From Streptomyces lincolnensis (GTDB lineage: Bacteria; Actinomycetota; Actinomycetes; Streptomycetales; Streptomycetaceae): DNA of 64,000 nt. Positions 1 to 8,647 of this stretch are shown in pieces; positions within the stretch are counted from its first letter, which is position 1; each line of letters begins with the position of its first letter. The position numbers and the translations under genes are program-made. The notes below the pieces were generated by a model. That model saw nothing but the letters and a program-made list of their open reading frames with translations, was not told the DNA's origin and made no database searches. Location of the stretch: NCBI RefSeq assembly GCF_001685355.1, contig NZ_CP016438.1, positions 4,836,001 to 4,900,000 on the forward strand, read 5' to 3'.

Positions 1-110
1 CGGTGCGCACGCATGACCGAGGCACCGCGCGGTACTCACGGACGTGAAGCACGGCGGCCGTCGGCCGCCGGAGCCCGGCACTCCGCGCACCACCCGAGGA
101 GGTGGCTCAC

Positions 111-587
111 ATGACGGAGCCGAACGGTTCAACTCTGCGGAAGCCCGGTCCGGATGAACCCCGCGCTCGCCTGGGCACGGAGCTGCCGGACGCGTCGGAG
201 CCTCGTGGCAAAACGACCATCGCGGACGGCGTGGTGGAGAAGATAGCCGGGATCGCCGCACGGGACGTCCCCGGCATCCACGCGCTGGGCGGTGGCTTCA
301 CCCGCACCATGGGAGCCATGCGCGACCGGGTGCCAGGTGGGCACGCGAGCGCCGGGCGCGGCGTCAAGGTCGAGGTCGGTGAGAAGCAGACCGCCATCGA
401 CCTCCAGCTCGTCGTGGAGTACGGGACGAGCATCAGCGACGTCGCCGCGGACGTCCGGGAGAACGTGATCGCGGCGGTGGAGCGGATGACGGGCCTGGAA
501 GTCGTCGAGGTGAACATCGCGGTCAACGACGTCCACCTGCCGGACGAGGACGACACACCGGAGACCGGCGAGGGGCGCGTGCAGTAG
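111..587 (+). CDS. Asp23/Gls24 family envelope stress protein
   Basis: The 158-residue product is hydrophilic and its central part (about residues 38-145) matches the Asp23/Gls24 (DUF322) family: a segment with VVEKIAGIAARDVPGI, then a VEYGTSISDVA stretch and a C-terminal VNIAVNDVH. The family is associated with the cell envelope, through membrane anchors such as AmaP in Gram-positives; its exact role in Streptomyces is not established. A GTG at 102 lies inside the Shine-Dalgarno run GAGGAGG (96-102), so the ATG at 111, seven bases after it, is the better start. No membrane segment is visible. The partner genes usually found with this family would lie to the left, outside the window. Bases 1-95 hold nothing I can assign. 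Confidence 0.85.
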   Translation: MTEPNGSTLRKPGPDEPRARLGTELPDASEPRGKTTIADGVVEKIAGIAARDVPGIHALGGGFTRTMGAMRDRVPGGHASAGRGVKVEVGEKQTAIDLQLVVEYGTSISDVAADVRENVIAAVERMTGLEVVEVNIAVNDVHLPDEDDTPETGEGRVQ

Positions 588-624
588 GGCGATGTGCCGC
601 TGGTGAAGGCCCCTCACCGGTCCC

Positions 625-807
625 TCACCGGCGACGCCCGCTTCGCCGAGGGGACCAGCCGGCTCCTACGCCGGCCATGTGCACCGCGAGGAAAGCGAGC
701 CCGACGAACATGAGGCTCGTCGGACTGAAGACCGTCTCCGTGGACGTCTCGGTGACACGGATGATGAAAGCGATGACGAAGAACGCGCCCGCCACGAATG
801 CCAGCAT
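625..807 (-). CDS. small two-helix membrane protein
   Basis: The product is 60 residues. It has two hydrophobic segments, about residues 2-17 (LAFVAGAFFVIAFII) and 31-47 (SLMFVGLAFLAVHMAG), joined by a short Thr/Glu-rich loop, and ends in an Arg-rich cytosolic tail. The ATG at 807 is preceded by AGGAG, which supports this start over longer upstream alternatives. It is convergent with the Asp23-type gene. I do not recognise a characterised family; small membrane proteins of this kind are common in Streptomyces. Confidence 0.6.
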   Translation of the reverse strand: MLAFVAGAFFVIAFIIRVTETSTETVFSPTSLMFVGLAFLAVHMAGVGAGWSPRRSGRRR

Positions 808-940
808 CTTTCTTCTCCTGCCGATGGACGGCGAACCACCGGCGACCCCGGCGACCGCACCGCTGTCAACCGGTTTCCCCGGACCCGTCACACGAATCCT
901 GCCCGGGCTCGACGATCTCCAAGGCCCCGCAAAAGCAGCG

Positions 941-974
941 AGCCCCGGTCCAGACGCACTCTGGACCGGGGCTT
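941..974 (-). terminator. terminator after tRNA-Lys
   Basis: A near-perfect inverted repeat (AGCCCCGGTCCAGA, 5-base loop, TCTGGACCGGGGCT) lies just downstream of tRNA-Lys on the minus strand. There is no strong T-tract, as is usual in Streptomyces. Confidence 0.7.
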
Positions 975-978
975 CCGG

Positions 979-1051
979 TAGGCCCTGTGGGACTCGAACC
1001 CACAACCAATGGATTAAAAGTCCACTGCTCTGCCAATTGAGCTAAGGGCCC
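979..1051 (-). tRNA. tRNA-Lys(UUU)
   Basis: Read on the minus strand, this 73-base gene folds as a standard cloverleaf: acceptor GGGCCCT/AGGGCCT with a terminal G-U pair, anticodon loop CTTTTAA (anticodon TTT) and T-loop GTTCGAGTC. CCA is not encoded. Confidence 0.95.
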
Positions 1052-1150
1052 TCGGCGATGTTGCCTCCCCGAGCATAGCCGCCGCAGGCCGTGTCGCCGA
1101 TCGGGTATCGGTGACACGGGCCTGTCGGCGGTTGGATCGTGAGGGGAGTG

Positions 1151-2704
1151 TTACGGATCCACCGGTTCGGGGGCATTCGCGCGGGCGGCCTCGCGGGCCA
1201 GGGTGCGTTCGTGGTCGGGGTTGAGGAACCAGTGGCGGGCGGAGGCGAACCACCAGGTGGCGGCGGAGCCGAGGACGACGAGGACCGCCACCGGGGCGTA
1301 GTTGAAGGTCTCCCAGGTGACCGGGGAGACCTGCGGCAGCATGAACAGGACCGTGATGACGCCGACCCACGCCACCGCGACCAGCCCGATCGCCCGCGAC
1401 CAGCGGCCCAGATGCCACGGCCCCCGCTCGAACTCCTCCCCCTTGCGCAGCCGCAGCAGCGTGGGGATGACGTAGGCGATGTAGAGGCCGATGACGGCGA
1501 TGGACGTCACCGCCGCGTAGGCGGTCACGTTGATGAGGTAGGGCAGGCCGAGGACCAGGGCGCCGCCCGCCGCCAGCCACACCGCCGCGACGGGGGTGCG
1601 GGTGCGCGGGCTGACCGTGTGCCAGACGTGCGAGAACGGCAGCGCGCCGTCGCGCGAGAAGGCGTAGATCATGCGGCTGTTGGCCGTCACGGAGGCCATG
1701 CCGCAGAACAGCTGGGCCCCGATCACGACGAGCAGGAGCAGCTTGCCGGCGGTCGCGCCGAGGGCGTCCAGGAGGATCTGGGCCGGCGGTGCCCCCGTGG
1801 GCGAGGAGAGCGCCCCGTCGTAGGACTGGATGGCGAAGGTGAAGCCCAGCAGCAGGACGAATCCCGCGATCCACGACGTCCAGATGGACTGCACGATGCC
1901 CTTCGGGCCGGCCGTGGACGCGTCGTGCGTCTCCTCCGTCATGTGGGCGGAGGCGTCGTAGCCGGTGAAGGTGTACTGGGCCATCAGCAGGCCGATCAGG
2001 ACGACGTAGACCCCGCTGCCCCAGCCCGTGTTGTTCACGAACTCGCCGAACACGAAGGACGCGGACTGGTGCTGGTCGGGGGCGAACGTCAGCGCGCCCA
2101 CGATCACCGCCACGCCGACCACGTGCCACCACACGCTGACGCTGTTGAGCAGGGCGACGATCCGCACGCCGAAGGTGTTCAGCAGGCCGTGCAGGACCAG
2201 GATCCCGGCGAAGAGCAGGATCGTGCGGCCCGGGGTGACCTCGAAGTCGAACTGGAGGTTCAGGTAGGCGCCCAGGAAGGACGCCGCCCCGAAGTCGATG
2301 CCCGCGGTCACCGCGACCTGGCCCAGCACGTTGAACCAGCCGGTGAACCAGGCCCAGGCGGCCGCGGTCCGCGGCGGGGCCAGACGGTGCGCCCAGAAGT
2401 ACAGGCCCGCCGAGGTCGGATAGGCCGAACAGATCTCGGCCATCGCCAGCCCGACGAACAGCGTCATCAGGCCGACGGCCACCCAGCCCCAGGTGATCAC
2501 GGCCGGGCCGCCGGTGTTCATGCCGAACAGATACAGCGTCAGGCAGCCCGACAGGACCGAGATGATCGTGAAGGAGACCGCGTAGTTGGAGAACGCCGAC
2601 ATGCGGCGGGCCAGGACCTGCGTGTAGCCGAGCTGGGCAAGCCGTTCCTCGTCCGAAAGACCCGAAGGCCCGGACTGCCCGCTCTCTATGGCGTCATCTG
2701 TCAT
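1151..2704 (-). CDS. APC-family amino acid permease
   Basis: This 517-residue protein has about 12-14 hydrophobic segments and belongs to the amino acid-polyamine-organocation superfamily. The first helix region (SAFSNYAVSFTIISVLSG) and the following GGP and E-x-x-S-AYPTSAGLYFW motifs are those of the GABA/choline-permease branch (GabP/BAT1/Uga4-like). It should import an amino acid or amine by proton symport at the cytoplasmic membrane; the substrate cannot be told from sequence. The ATG at 2704 opens MTDDAIESG and follows a G-rich ribosome site; the 12-residue extension upstream is unlikely. It appears to be monocistronic. Confidence 0.85.
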   Translation of the reverse strand: MTDDAIESGQSGPSGLSDEERLAQLGYTQVLARRMSAFSNYAVSFTIISVLSGCLTLYLFGMNTGGPAVITWGWVAVGLMTLFVGLAMAEICSAYPTSAGLYFWAHRLAPPRTAAAWAWFTGWFNVLGQVAVTAGIDFGAASFLGAYLNLQFDFEVTPGRTILLFAGILVLHGLLNTFGVRIVALLNSVSVWWHVVGVAVIVGALTFAPDQHQSASFVFGEFVNNTGWGSGVYVVLIGLLMAQYTFTGYDASAHMTEETHDASTAGPKGIVQSIWTSWIAGFVLLLGFTFAIQSYDGALSSPTGAPPAQILLDALGATAGKLLLLVVIGAQLFCGMASVTANSRMIYAFSRDGALPFSHVWHTVSPRTRTPVAAVWLAAGGALVLGLPYLINVTAYAAVTSIAVIGLYIAYVIPTLLRLRKGEEFERGPWHLGRWSRAIGLVAVAWVGVITVLFMLPQVSPVTWETFNYAPVAVLVVLGSAATWWFASARHWFLNPDHERTLAREAARANAPEPVDP

Positions 2705-2779
2705 GCCCCCAGCGATTCCCACACCGGGGGCGTGACACACGTCACAACTTGGCGAGAAAGGAACCCTCCGGAAAACCCT

Positions 2780-4897
2780 CTAGAAGAGGCCCTTGTAGCC
2801 GCCCCAGCCGGTGGCGATCCTCGTCCGCGCCCCGAACGACCCCTTGCCGTCGCCGTTGTTGCGGAACAGGTTGCCCGCGGTGTCCCGGGCGACCAGGTCG
2901 TTCCTGCCGTCACCGGTGAGGTCGCCGACGCCGACGATCACGTTGTACGAGGTCCCCCAGTCGGAGAAGACCTTCACCCGCTCCTTCACCTGGCCGGCCC
3001 CGGTGCCGTCGTAGCGCCACAGCGTCCCGGCCCGGTCCTGCACCAGCACGTCCCCGAAGCCGTCGCCGGTCAGGTCACCGGCGCCGACGATCTTCTTGTA
3101 CGTCGCCCAGCTGCGGATCTTCACGCCCGGCTTGAGCTTGCTCGCCCCGTCGTTGGCGAACAGATAGACATCCCCCGTCGAGGCCTTGCGGGCCAGCAGA
3201 TCGGTACGGCCGTCGCCGGTCAGGTCGCCGGGGGCGGTCAGGACGTTGTAGGCGTTCCAGCCGGTGCCGAGGGAGGTGTGGCTGCTCGACGGGCCGTACG
3301 ACGCCCCGCACTTGCCGGCGTAGCGGCGCAGTTCGCCGTTCGGCATGCGGACCAGCATCTCGGCGCAGCGGTCCTTGCCCATGTCGCCGAAGGGAACGGC
3401 GACGGTCCCGGCGGGCCACCCGGACCCGCTCTGCTTGAAGTCGAAGGTGCCCTTGCCGTGGGTGTACTGGAGGCTCAGCGTGCCCGAGGAGTTGAGGGTG
3501 ACCAGCTCGCCGTAGGCGTACCCGCCCTGGTCGTGGTGGCCCTGGCGGCCGCCGGTGAGCCCGAACCTGCCGCTCGTGGTGTACGTGCCCCCGCCGTCCG
3601 CCGCGGTGGCGGTCAGGGTCCAGGTCTTGGGGCCGTTGTACGCGTACGCGCCCGACTCCGTCTTCCCGTCCCAGGCCAGGTCGATCTGCGTACCGCTGCC
3701 CTTGAGGGTGCGGTCGGTGCGGCCCTGGACGTTCTTGACCGTGAAGGTCCAGTCGGCGGGCTTGTTCAGCTGCCAGGTGCTGTTCCAGGTCATGTTGCCG
3801 CTGTAGCGGCCGGCGGCGTCGAAGTCGCTGTCGTCCAGGTCCGACTCGATCTTCCCGAGCGACTGGGCGGGCACCCCGCTCGGCACGGTCCGGATCGCGT
3901 TGTCCGTGCCGACGTAGGCGATGCCGCCGCCGAACTTGTCCACCGCCCAGGTCAGCCGCCGCTGGTCGGCGGTGTTCCCGGCCGGCAGGTCGGCGATCTC
4001 GCGGGCGGCGGCGGCCGTACCGGAGTGGTAGTCCGTCAGCATCAGTTTGCCGGCCGCCCGGTCGTGCCGGACGAGGTAGCCGTCACCGACGAGGGCGGGC
4101 CCGGACGGCACCTTGATGTTCTTGCGGGCCGTACGGTCGTACACGCCCGCGGCGCCGGTCGGACCGCAGTTCCAGTAGAGCCAACGGCCGATGACCTGAA
4201 GCTCCTTGACCGTGCAGGGGGCGCCGGTGGAGACGGTCGCGACCGTCTTCTTCCCCTCCAGGTCGTACTGGGTGACGACACCGTTGCCGGAGCCCGGCGT
4301 CCACAGCGCCGAACCCCACACGGAGGCGGCGGTGATCGGGCGGGTCAGGCGGACGTCCTCGGCGCGGTACCGGTTCACGGCGTCGACGTACTGCTTGCCG
4401 GTGGAGGCAGCGGTGTAGACGAAGTAGCGGCCGGTGGCGTCGACGAAACGGCCGCCGGTGACGTCCGGTTCGGACGCCGAGTGGTAGCTGTTCGGCTCCA
4501 GCCAGATCTGGGCGCGCTCCTTGCCGTACTCGTCGACGCGGAAGTAGCCGACGCTCTGCGTACCGGTGGCCCGCAGTAGCACGCAGTCGCCCGCGTCGCA
4601 CGGCACCCGCTTCAGGTGGGTGCCGTCGGCGAAGCTGCCGGCGTATCCGCGGGTGTCCTGCTGGAGAACCGTGGAGCCGTCGGGCGAGAGCTGCCTGCCG
4701 ACCACGTACTGCTCACCGTTCGGCCGGTACTCGACGGTGGTGAGATATCCGGCCGCGTAGTCGAGGCCCCAGACGCCGTCCGTCGTGATCGGCGTCGGGG
4801 TGGTGTCCGCGGCCGCCTGGCCCGCGGTCGTCAGGGTGCCGGCGCCCAGAGCGGCCAGCGAGACAAGAGTGAGTGCGATCCGGGCACGCCGGGTCAA
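2780..4897 (-). CDS. secreted FG-GAP/VCBS repeat protein
   Basis: The 705-residue product starts with a Sec-type signal peptide (LTRRARIALTLVSLAALGAG, cleavage likely after GQAAA). The long middle part looks like beta-propeller sequence, with an embedded Ig/FlgD-like stretch (DWTFTVKNVQGRT, WDGKTESGAYAYNG). The C-terminal 170 residues carry three FG-GAP/VCBS calcium-binding repeats of the form GDLTGDGRTDLLAR. Such proteins are exported; I cannot assign a ligand or enzyme activity. I choose the TTG at 4897, which follows GGGAGGG, because it places the signal peptide at the N-terminus; the frame stays open to 4996. Confidence 0.8.
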   Translation of the reverse strand: MTRRARIALTLVSLAALGAGTLTTAGQAAADTTPTPITTDGVWGLDYAAGYLTTVEYRPNGEQYVVGRQLSPDGSTVLQQDTRGYAGSFADGTHLKRVPCDAGDCVLLRATGTQSVGYFRVDEYGKERAQIWLEPNSYHSASEPDVTGGRFVDATGRYFVYTAASTGKQYVDAVNRYRAEDVRLTRPITAASVWGSALWTPGSGNGVVTQYDLEGKKTVATVSTGAPCTVKELQVIGRWLYWNCGPTGAAGVYDRTARKNIKVPSGPALVGDGYLVRHDRAAGKLMLTDYHSGTAAAAREIADLPAGNTADQRRLTWAVDKFGGGIAYVGTDNAIRTVPSGVPAQSLGKIESDLDDSDFDAAGRYSGNMTWNSTWQLNKPADWTFTVKNVQGRTDRTLKGSGTQIDLAWDGKTESGAYAYNGPKTWTLTATAADGGGTYTTSGRFGLTGGRQGHHDQGGYAYGELVTLNSSGTLSLQYTHGKGTFDFKQSGSGWPAGTVAVPFGDMGKDRCAEMLVRMPNGELRRYAGKCGASYGPSSSHTSLGTGWNAYNVLTAPGDLTGDGRTDLLARKASTGDVYLFANDGASKLKPGVKIRSWATYKKIVGAGDLTGDGFGDVLVQDRAGTLWRYDGTGAGQVKERVKVFSDWGTSYNVIVGVGDLTGDGRNDLVARDTAGNLFRNNGDGKGSFGARTRIATGWGGYKGLF

Positions 4898-5034
4898 GGG
4901 TCCCTCCCCAGGGAAGTCAGAAAAGGCGCGGCGGCAGGCCTCGTCGTCTTTCCCCCTCGGCCACGTTCCACCACGCGATGCACCGGATGTTAACAACGGT
5001 CACACAGGTTGCGGTAGTCGATAAAACGTGCGAA

Positions 5035-5068
5035 AAGGGCCCGCACGACCGAAGTCGTACGGGCCCTT
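5035..5068 (-). terminator. terminator after the DEAD-box helicase gene
   Basis: Inverted repeat AAGGGCCCG...CGGGCCCTT followed on the minus strand by TTTTC, directly downstream of the helicase stop codon. Confidence 0.75.
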
Positions 5069-5084
5069 CTCAGCTCACGCTGTG

Positions 5085-7208
5085 TCAGCCGTTGCGCTTC
5101 CAGCGCGGCTTGTCGTCGCGGCGGCCGAAGGAACCGGTGCCGGTGCCGGTGCCGCGGTGGTCGTCACGACGGCCGGAGGGGCGGTCGTGGCCGCCGGAGC
5201 GGAAGCCGCCGGTGGGGCGGTCGCCCTGACGGTCACGGTTGAAGGGACGGTCGCTGCCCCGGTGGGTGGACGGACGCTCGTCACGGCGGTCGCGGCTGAA
5301 GCCACCCGAGGGGCGGTCGTCACGACGGAAGCCGCCCGAGGGACGCTCGTCACGACGGTCACGGTTGAAGCCACCCGAGGGACGGTCGTCACGACGGAAG
5401 CCACCCGAGGGACGCTCGTCACGACGGTCACGGTTGAAGCCACCCGAGGGACGCTCGTCACGACGGTCACGGTTGAAACCGCCACCCGAGGGGCGGTCGT
5501 CACGACGCTCGAAGGAACGGCCACCACGGTCGTCACGACGGTCGTCACGGCGGAACCCGCCCCGCTCGCCGTCCCGGCGGTCGCGGTTGAAGCCGCCACG
5601 GTCGTCACGACGCTCGAAGGAACGGCCACCGCGGTCGTCCCGACGGTCGTCACGGCGGTCGTCACGACGCTCGTAGTTGCCCCGCTCGTCACGGCGCTGA
5701 CGCGGCTGCTCGTACGCGGGACGCTCGGCGGGCTGCTCGGCGACCACGGCCTCGGCCGCCGCCGCCGACGCCACGGCCTCGGCCACCACGGCCTGCGCCT
5801 CGGCGACCGCCGTCTCCGGGTCCTCGCCCCGCTCGCGGGCGGCCCTGGCGACCAGACGGTCGGCCTCCTCGCGCAGCTCGGTCGCGCGCCGCTGCGCCCG
5901 CTCCAGCTGCTTGGTGAGGTGGGAGACCTCGCGCTCGGCCTGCTGGGCGGCGTTGGCCGCGGACTCCGACTGGACCTCGGTCATCGAACGGGCGCCGGTG
6001 ATCTCGGCGACCTCGGGCTCGAAGGCCGTACCGGAGTTGATGATGTGACGCCCGGCGTCGACGCCCGCGTCCTCCATCAGCCGGAAGATCTGGCGGCGCT
6101 GGTGCGGCAGGGACAGCGACACGACCGTGCCGGTACGGCCCGCACGGGCGGTACGGCCGGCGCGGTGCAGGTAGTCCTTGTGGTCGCCGGCCGGGTCCAC
6201 GTTCAGGACCAGGTCGATGCCGTCGACGTGGATGCCGCGGGCGGCGACGTCGGTGGCGACGAGCGCGTTGACGTAGCCCTTCTTGAAGTCCTCAAGAACG
6301 CGGGTACGCGCGCCCTGCGTCATACCGCCGTGCAGCGCGTCGGCCTTCACACCGGCGTCGCACAGCTGCTCGGCGATGCGGTCGGCGCCCAGCTGGGTGC
6401 GGACGAAGATGATGGTGCGGCCCTTGCGGGAGGCGATCGCGGCGGTGACCGGCGCCTTGTCCTTGGGCTTCACGATCAGGATGTGGTGCGACATGGTCGT
6501 GACGTTGCCCTGGGCGCTGTCGACCTCGTGCGTGACCGGGTTGGTCAGGTAGCGCTTGACCAGCGTGGAGATCTCGTTCTCCATCGTGGCCGAGAACAGC
6601 ATCCGCTGGCCGCCGCCCGGGATCTGGTCGAGCAGCTCGGTGACCTCGGGCAGGAAGCCCAGGTCGGACATCTGGTCGGCCTCGTCGAGGACGGCGACCT
6701 CGACGTTCTCCAGGGAGCAGGCGCCGCGGCTGATGATGTCGCGCAGACGGCCCGGGGTGGCGACGAGGACGTCGACGCCGCGCTCCAGGGCGTACATCTG
6801 GTTGCTCATCGACGTACCGCCGCAGACGACCTTCATCTTCAGGCCGAGCACGTCGCCGTACGGCTGGAGGGCGTCCGCGACCTGCATCGCGAGCTCACGC
6901 GTCGGCGTGAGGATGATGCCGCGGGGCTTCTTCTTCTCGGTGTGGCCGCCGGACAGCTTCGTCAGCAGCGGCAGACCGAAGGAGAGGGTCTTGCCGGAGC
7001 CGGTGCGGCCACGGCCGAGGATGTCCTTGCCGGCCAGGGCGTCCGGGATGGTCGCGGCCTGGATCGGGAAGGGGGAGGTCACGCCGTTCTGCGCGAGCTT
7101 GCGCACGACACCCTCGGGGAGGCCGAGACTCTCGAACGTGACCTCGGGAGTGTCCTCGGTGCCCTCGTTCTCGGGCACGACGACGTGATCAGTACTGGAA
7201 ATGGACAT
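5085..7208 (-). CDS. DEAD-box ATP-dependent RNA helicase with RGG-rich tail
   Basis: This 707-residue protein has a complete DEAD-box core in its first 400 residues: Q motif (TFESLGLPEGVV... PFPIQ), Walker A GRTGSGKT, PTRELA, DEAD in VLDEADQM, SAT in FSATM, and motif VI HRAGRTARAG. It would unwind RNA using ATP, in ribosome assembly or RNA decay. After a short coiled region the last ~230 residues are low-complexity Arg/Asp/Gly repeats (units such as RRDERPSGGFNRD), an RNA-binding tail typical of actinobacterial CsdA/DeaD-like enzymes. The ATG at 7208 opens MSISSTDHVV and follows GGAAGG. It is monocistronic, with a 330-base upstream gap. Confidence 0.9.
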   Translation of the reverse strand: MSISSTDHVVVPENEGTEDTPEVTFESLGLPEGVVRKLAQNGVTSPFPIQAATIPDALAGKDILGRGRTGSGKTLSFGLPLLTKLSGGHTEKKKPRGIILTPTRELAMQVADALQPYGDVLGLKMKVVCGGTSMSNQMYALERGVDVLVATPGRLRDIISRGACSLENVEVAVLDEADQMSDLGFLPEVTELLDQIPGGGQRMLFSATMENEISTLVKRYLTNPVTHEVDSAQGNVTTMSHHILIVKPKDKAPVTAAIASRKGRTIIFVRTQLGADRIAEQLCDAGVKADALHGGMTQGARTRVLEDFKKGYVNALVATDVAARGIHVDGIDLVLNVDPAGDHKDYLHRAGRTARAGRTGTVVSLSLPHQRRQIFRLMEDAGVDAGRHIINSGTAFEPEVAEITGARSMTEVQSESAANAAQQAEREVSHLTKQLERAQRRATELREEADRLVARAARERGEDPETAVAEAQAVVAEAVASAAAAEAVVAEQPAERPAYEQPRQRRDERGNYERRDDRRDDRRDDRGGRSFERRDDRGGFNRDRRDGERGGFRRDDRRDDRGGRSFERRDDRPSGGGFNRDRRDERPSGGFNRDRRDERPSGGFRRDDRPSGGFNRDRRDERPSGGFRRDDRPSGGFSRDRRDERPSTHRGSDRPFNRDRQGDRPTGGFRSGGHDRPSGRRDDHRGTGTGTGSFGRRDDKPRWKRNG
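5236..5520. repeat. tandem DNA repeat inside the helicase tail
   Basis: Near-identical units containing cgctcgtcacgacggtcacggttgaagccacccgag-like sequence recur about every 48-51 bases, with half units in between. They encode the RRDERPSGGF(N/R)RD repeats. Unequal copies suggest slippage or recombination. Confidence 0.7.
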
Positions 7209-7539
7209 GCGTAAGCGAAACCTTCCGGAGTCTCGTCGGCACGCGCCCGTCAACTCCGTGATTTCGCAATACGACCGCCTCTATGCGGTCAGCCACGGCA
7301 AGGGAGAGAACGCGCCACGCGGCGCTCTCTGCAATGGCGCCGGGCAATGGGATCAAACGATCTACCACCATACGCACCCCCCACCCCCGAAGGCAAACCG
7401 AGCCCGGGAGTCGTGGATCACACATGGTTCACATCGCGTTTCCCACCGCACCGACACACACAGTTGTCAGGACGCACTCGAACCAACAAGCCGCAACCGC
7501 CCCTTTGTTCCCGCGGAACCACGCCCGGTGACACGGGTC
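7209..7539. promoter_or_regulatory. upstream region of the helicase gene with two hairpins
   Basis: No gene is visible in these 331 bases. Two short inverted repeats lie close to the helicase start: GACCGC/GCGGTC at 7273-7290 and GAGAG/CTCTC, enclosing a GC-rich pairing, at 7304-7329. They could form a structured 5' leader; this is inference only. Confidence 0.3.
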
Positions 7540-8064
7540 CTACACCGGTGAACCCGCCTCCGGCGCCGGCTCCCGCTGGGTGAGCTGCGGCTGGGTCTCC
7601 GGGTGCGCCGAGGACGACGGCTCGGCGACCGTCGGGGTGGGCGTCGGCGACACGGGCGGCTCCTGCGTGGGCGTCGGCTGCGGCTCCACCGTCCGCGTGG
7701 GCGTCGGCTCGGCCCTGGTGGGCGTCGGCGCTCCCGGCTTCGGGGGCTTGTCCGGCTTGGTCCCCGCCGAGGCGGAGGCGCTGACCTCGGCCGACGGGGA
7801 ACCCGAGGGGGCCGCCGACTCCCCCTTGCCCTTCTTGTGCCGGCCCTGACCGTGTTTTCCGTCACCGGCCGCCGCGCCGAGGCCCGAGCCGCCGCCCGAC
7901 ACCGCCGTCCCGCCGTCCGGCTCGGCACCTCCCCGCTGCCCGGCCGAGTGCGAGGGCTCGGCGCGCTTGCCGCCGTCGCCGTCACCCACGCTCATGCAGC
8001 CGGCGGCAGCGGCGACGGCCATGACCGTGGCGGCGAGACGAACGGGTACGTACAAGGGGCGCAC
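7540..8064 (-). CDS. Pro/Thr/Ser-rich lipoprotein
   Basis: The product is 174 residues. A lipoprotein signal (MRPLYVPVRLAATVMAVAAA, then AGC with the lipid-bearing Cys at about residue 22) leads into a low-complexity chain: a Gly/Lys/His part, then Pro-Thr repeats (PTPTRAEPTPT, PTPTQEPP, SPTPTPT). No globular domain is visible, so it is probably a cell-wall-spanning or spacer-like surface protein of unknown role. The GTG at 8064 is preceded by GGAGGTGG. Codon use is normal for the region. Confidence 0.7.
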   Translation of the reverse strand: MRPLYVPVRLAATVMAVAAAAGCMSVGDGDGGKRAEPSHSAGQRGGAEPDGGTAVSGGGSGLGAAAGDGKHGQGRHKKGKGESAAPSGSPSAEVSASASAGTKPDKPPKPGAPTPTRAEPTPTRTVEPQPTPTQEPPVSPTPTPTVAEPSSSAHPETQPQLTQREPAPEAGSPV

Positions 8065-8211
8065 GAGGCCACCTCCGAGGGTGGGGTGAAGGAGTCAACC
8101 CGTTCAACTCCCGCCGCCCACAAGAGGACACGCGACCGGTATCCGACGGCGCACGCCGACGGCGCCACCGGCTCACCCGTATCCGTCAGCCGCCTCCGAT
8201 AGCCGTACCCG

Positions 8212-8562
8212 TCACCCGTACCCGAGCGCGTGCAGCCGCGCGTCGTCGATCCCGAAGTGATGGGCGATCTCGTGCACCACCGTCACCTCCGTCTCCGCGA
8301 CGACCTCCTCCCGCGATCCGCACATCCTCAGCGTCGGCCCCCGGTAGATCGTGATCCGGTCCGGCAGCACACCGGCGTACCACTCCCCCCGGTCGGTCAG
8401 CGGAGTCCCCTCGTAGAGCCCGAGCAGCTCGGGATCGTCCGCGGGCGGCTCGTCCTCGACGAACACCGCGACGTTGTCCATCAGCCGCGTCAACTCCGGC
8501 GGAATCCGGTCCAGGGCCTCGGCGACCAGTTCCTCGAACTCCTCGCGCGTCATCTCCAGCAC
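8212..8562 (-). CDS. small zinc metallopeptidase-like protein (Zincin_1/MMP family)
   Basis: This 116-residue protein carries HEIAHHFGID near its end, a HExxHxxG-type zincin motif in which the third ligand may be the Asp after FGI. The N-terminal MTREEFEELVAEALDRIPPEL and the middle LGLYEG, PDRITIYRGP are those of the short metallopeptidase family often annotated DUF1025/zincin_1. It is cytosolic and its substrate is unknown. The GTG at 8562 and the ATG at 8553 are both possible starts. It is divergent from the metallophosphoesterase gene, with 85 bases between them. Confidence 0.8.
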   Translation of the reverse strand: MLEMTREEFEELVAEALDRIPPELTRLMDNVAVFVEDEPPADDPELLGLYEGTPLTDRGEWYAGVLPDRITIYRGPTLRMCGSREEVVAETEVTVVHEIAHHFGIDDARLHALGYG

Positions 8563-8647
8563 AAGCCCATTGTCCGGTACGGGACGGACGTACGAGAGTC
8601 ATGAGCACGCCCGCATATCCGTACCCGGACTTGGGCATACGGGACCA

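Noticed and set aside
1139..4579. A 1146-residue plus-strand open frame over the permease and FG-GAP genes
   Set aside because: High-GC shadow: its sequence is Arg/Gly/Val-rich with no domain, and both minus-strand genes are clear.
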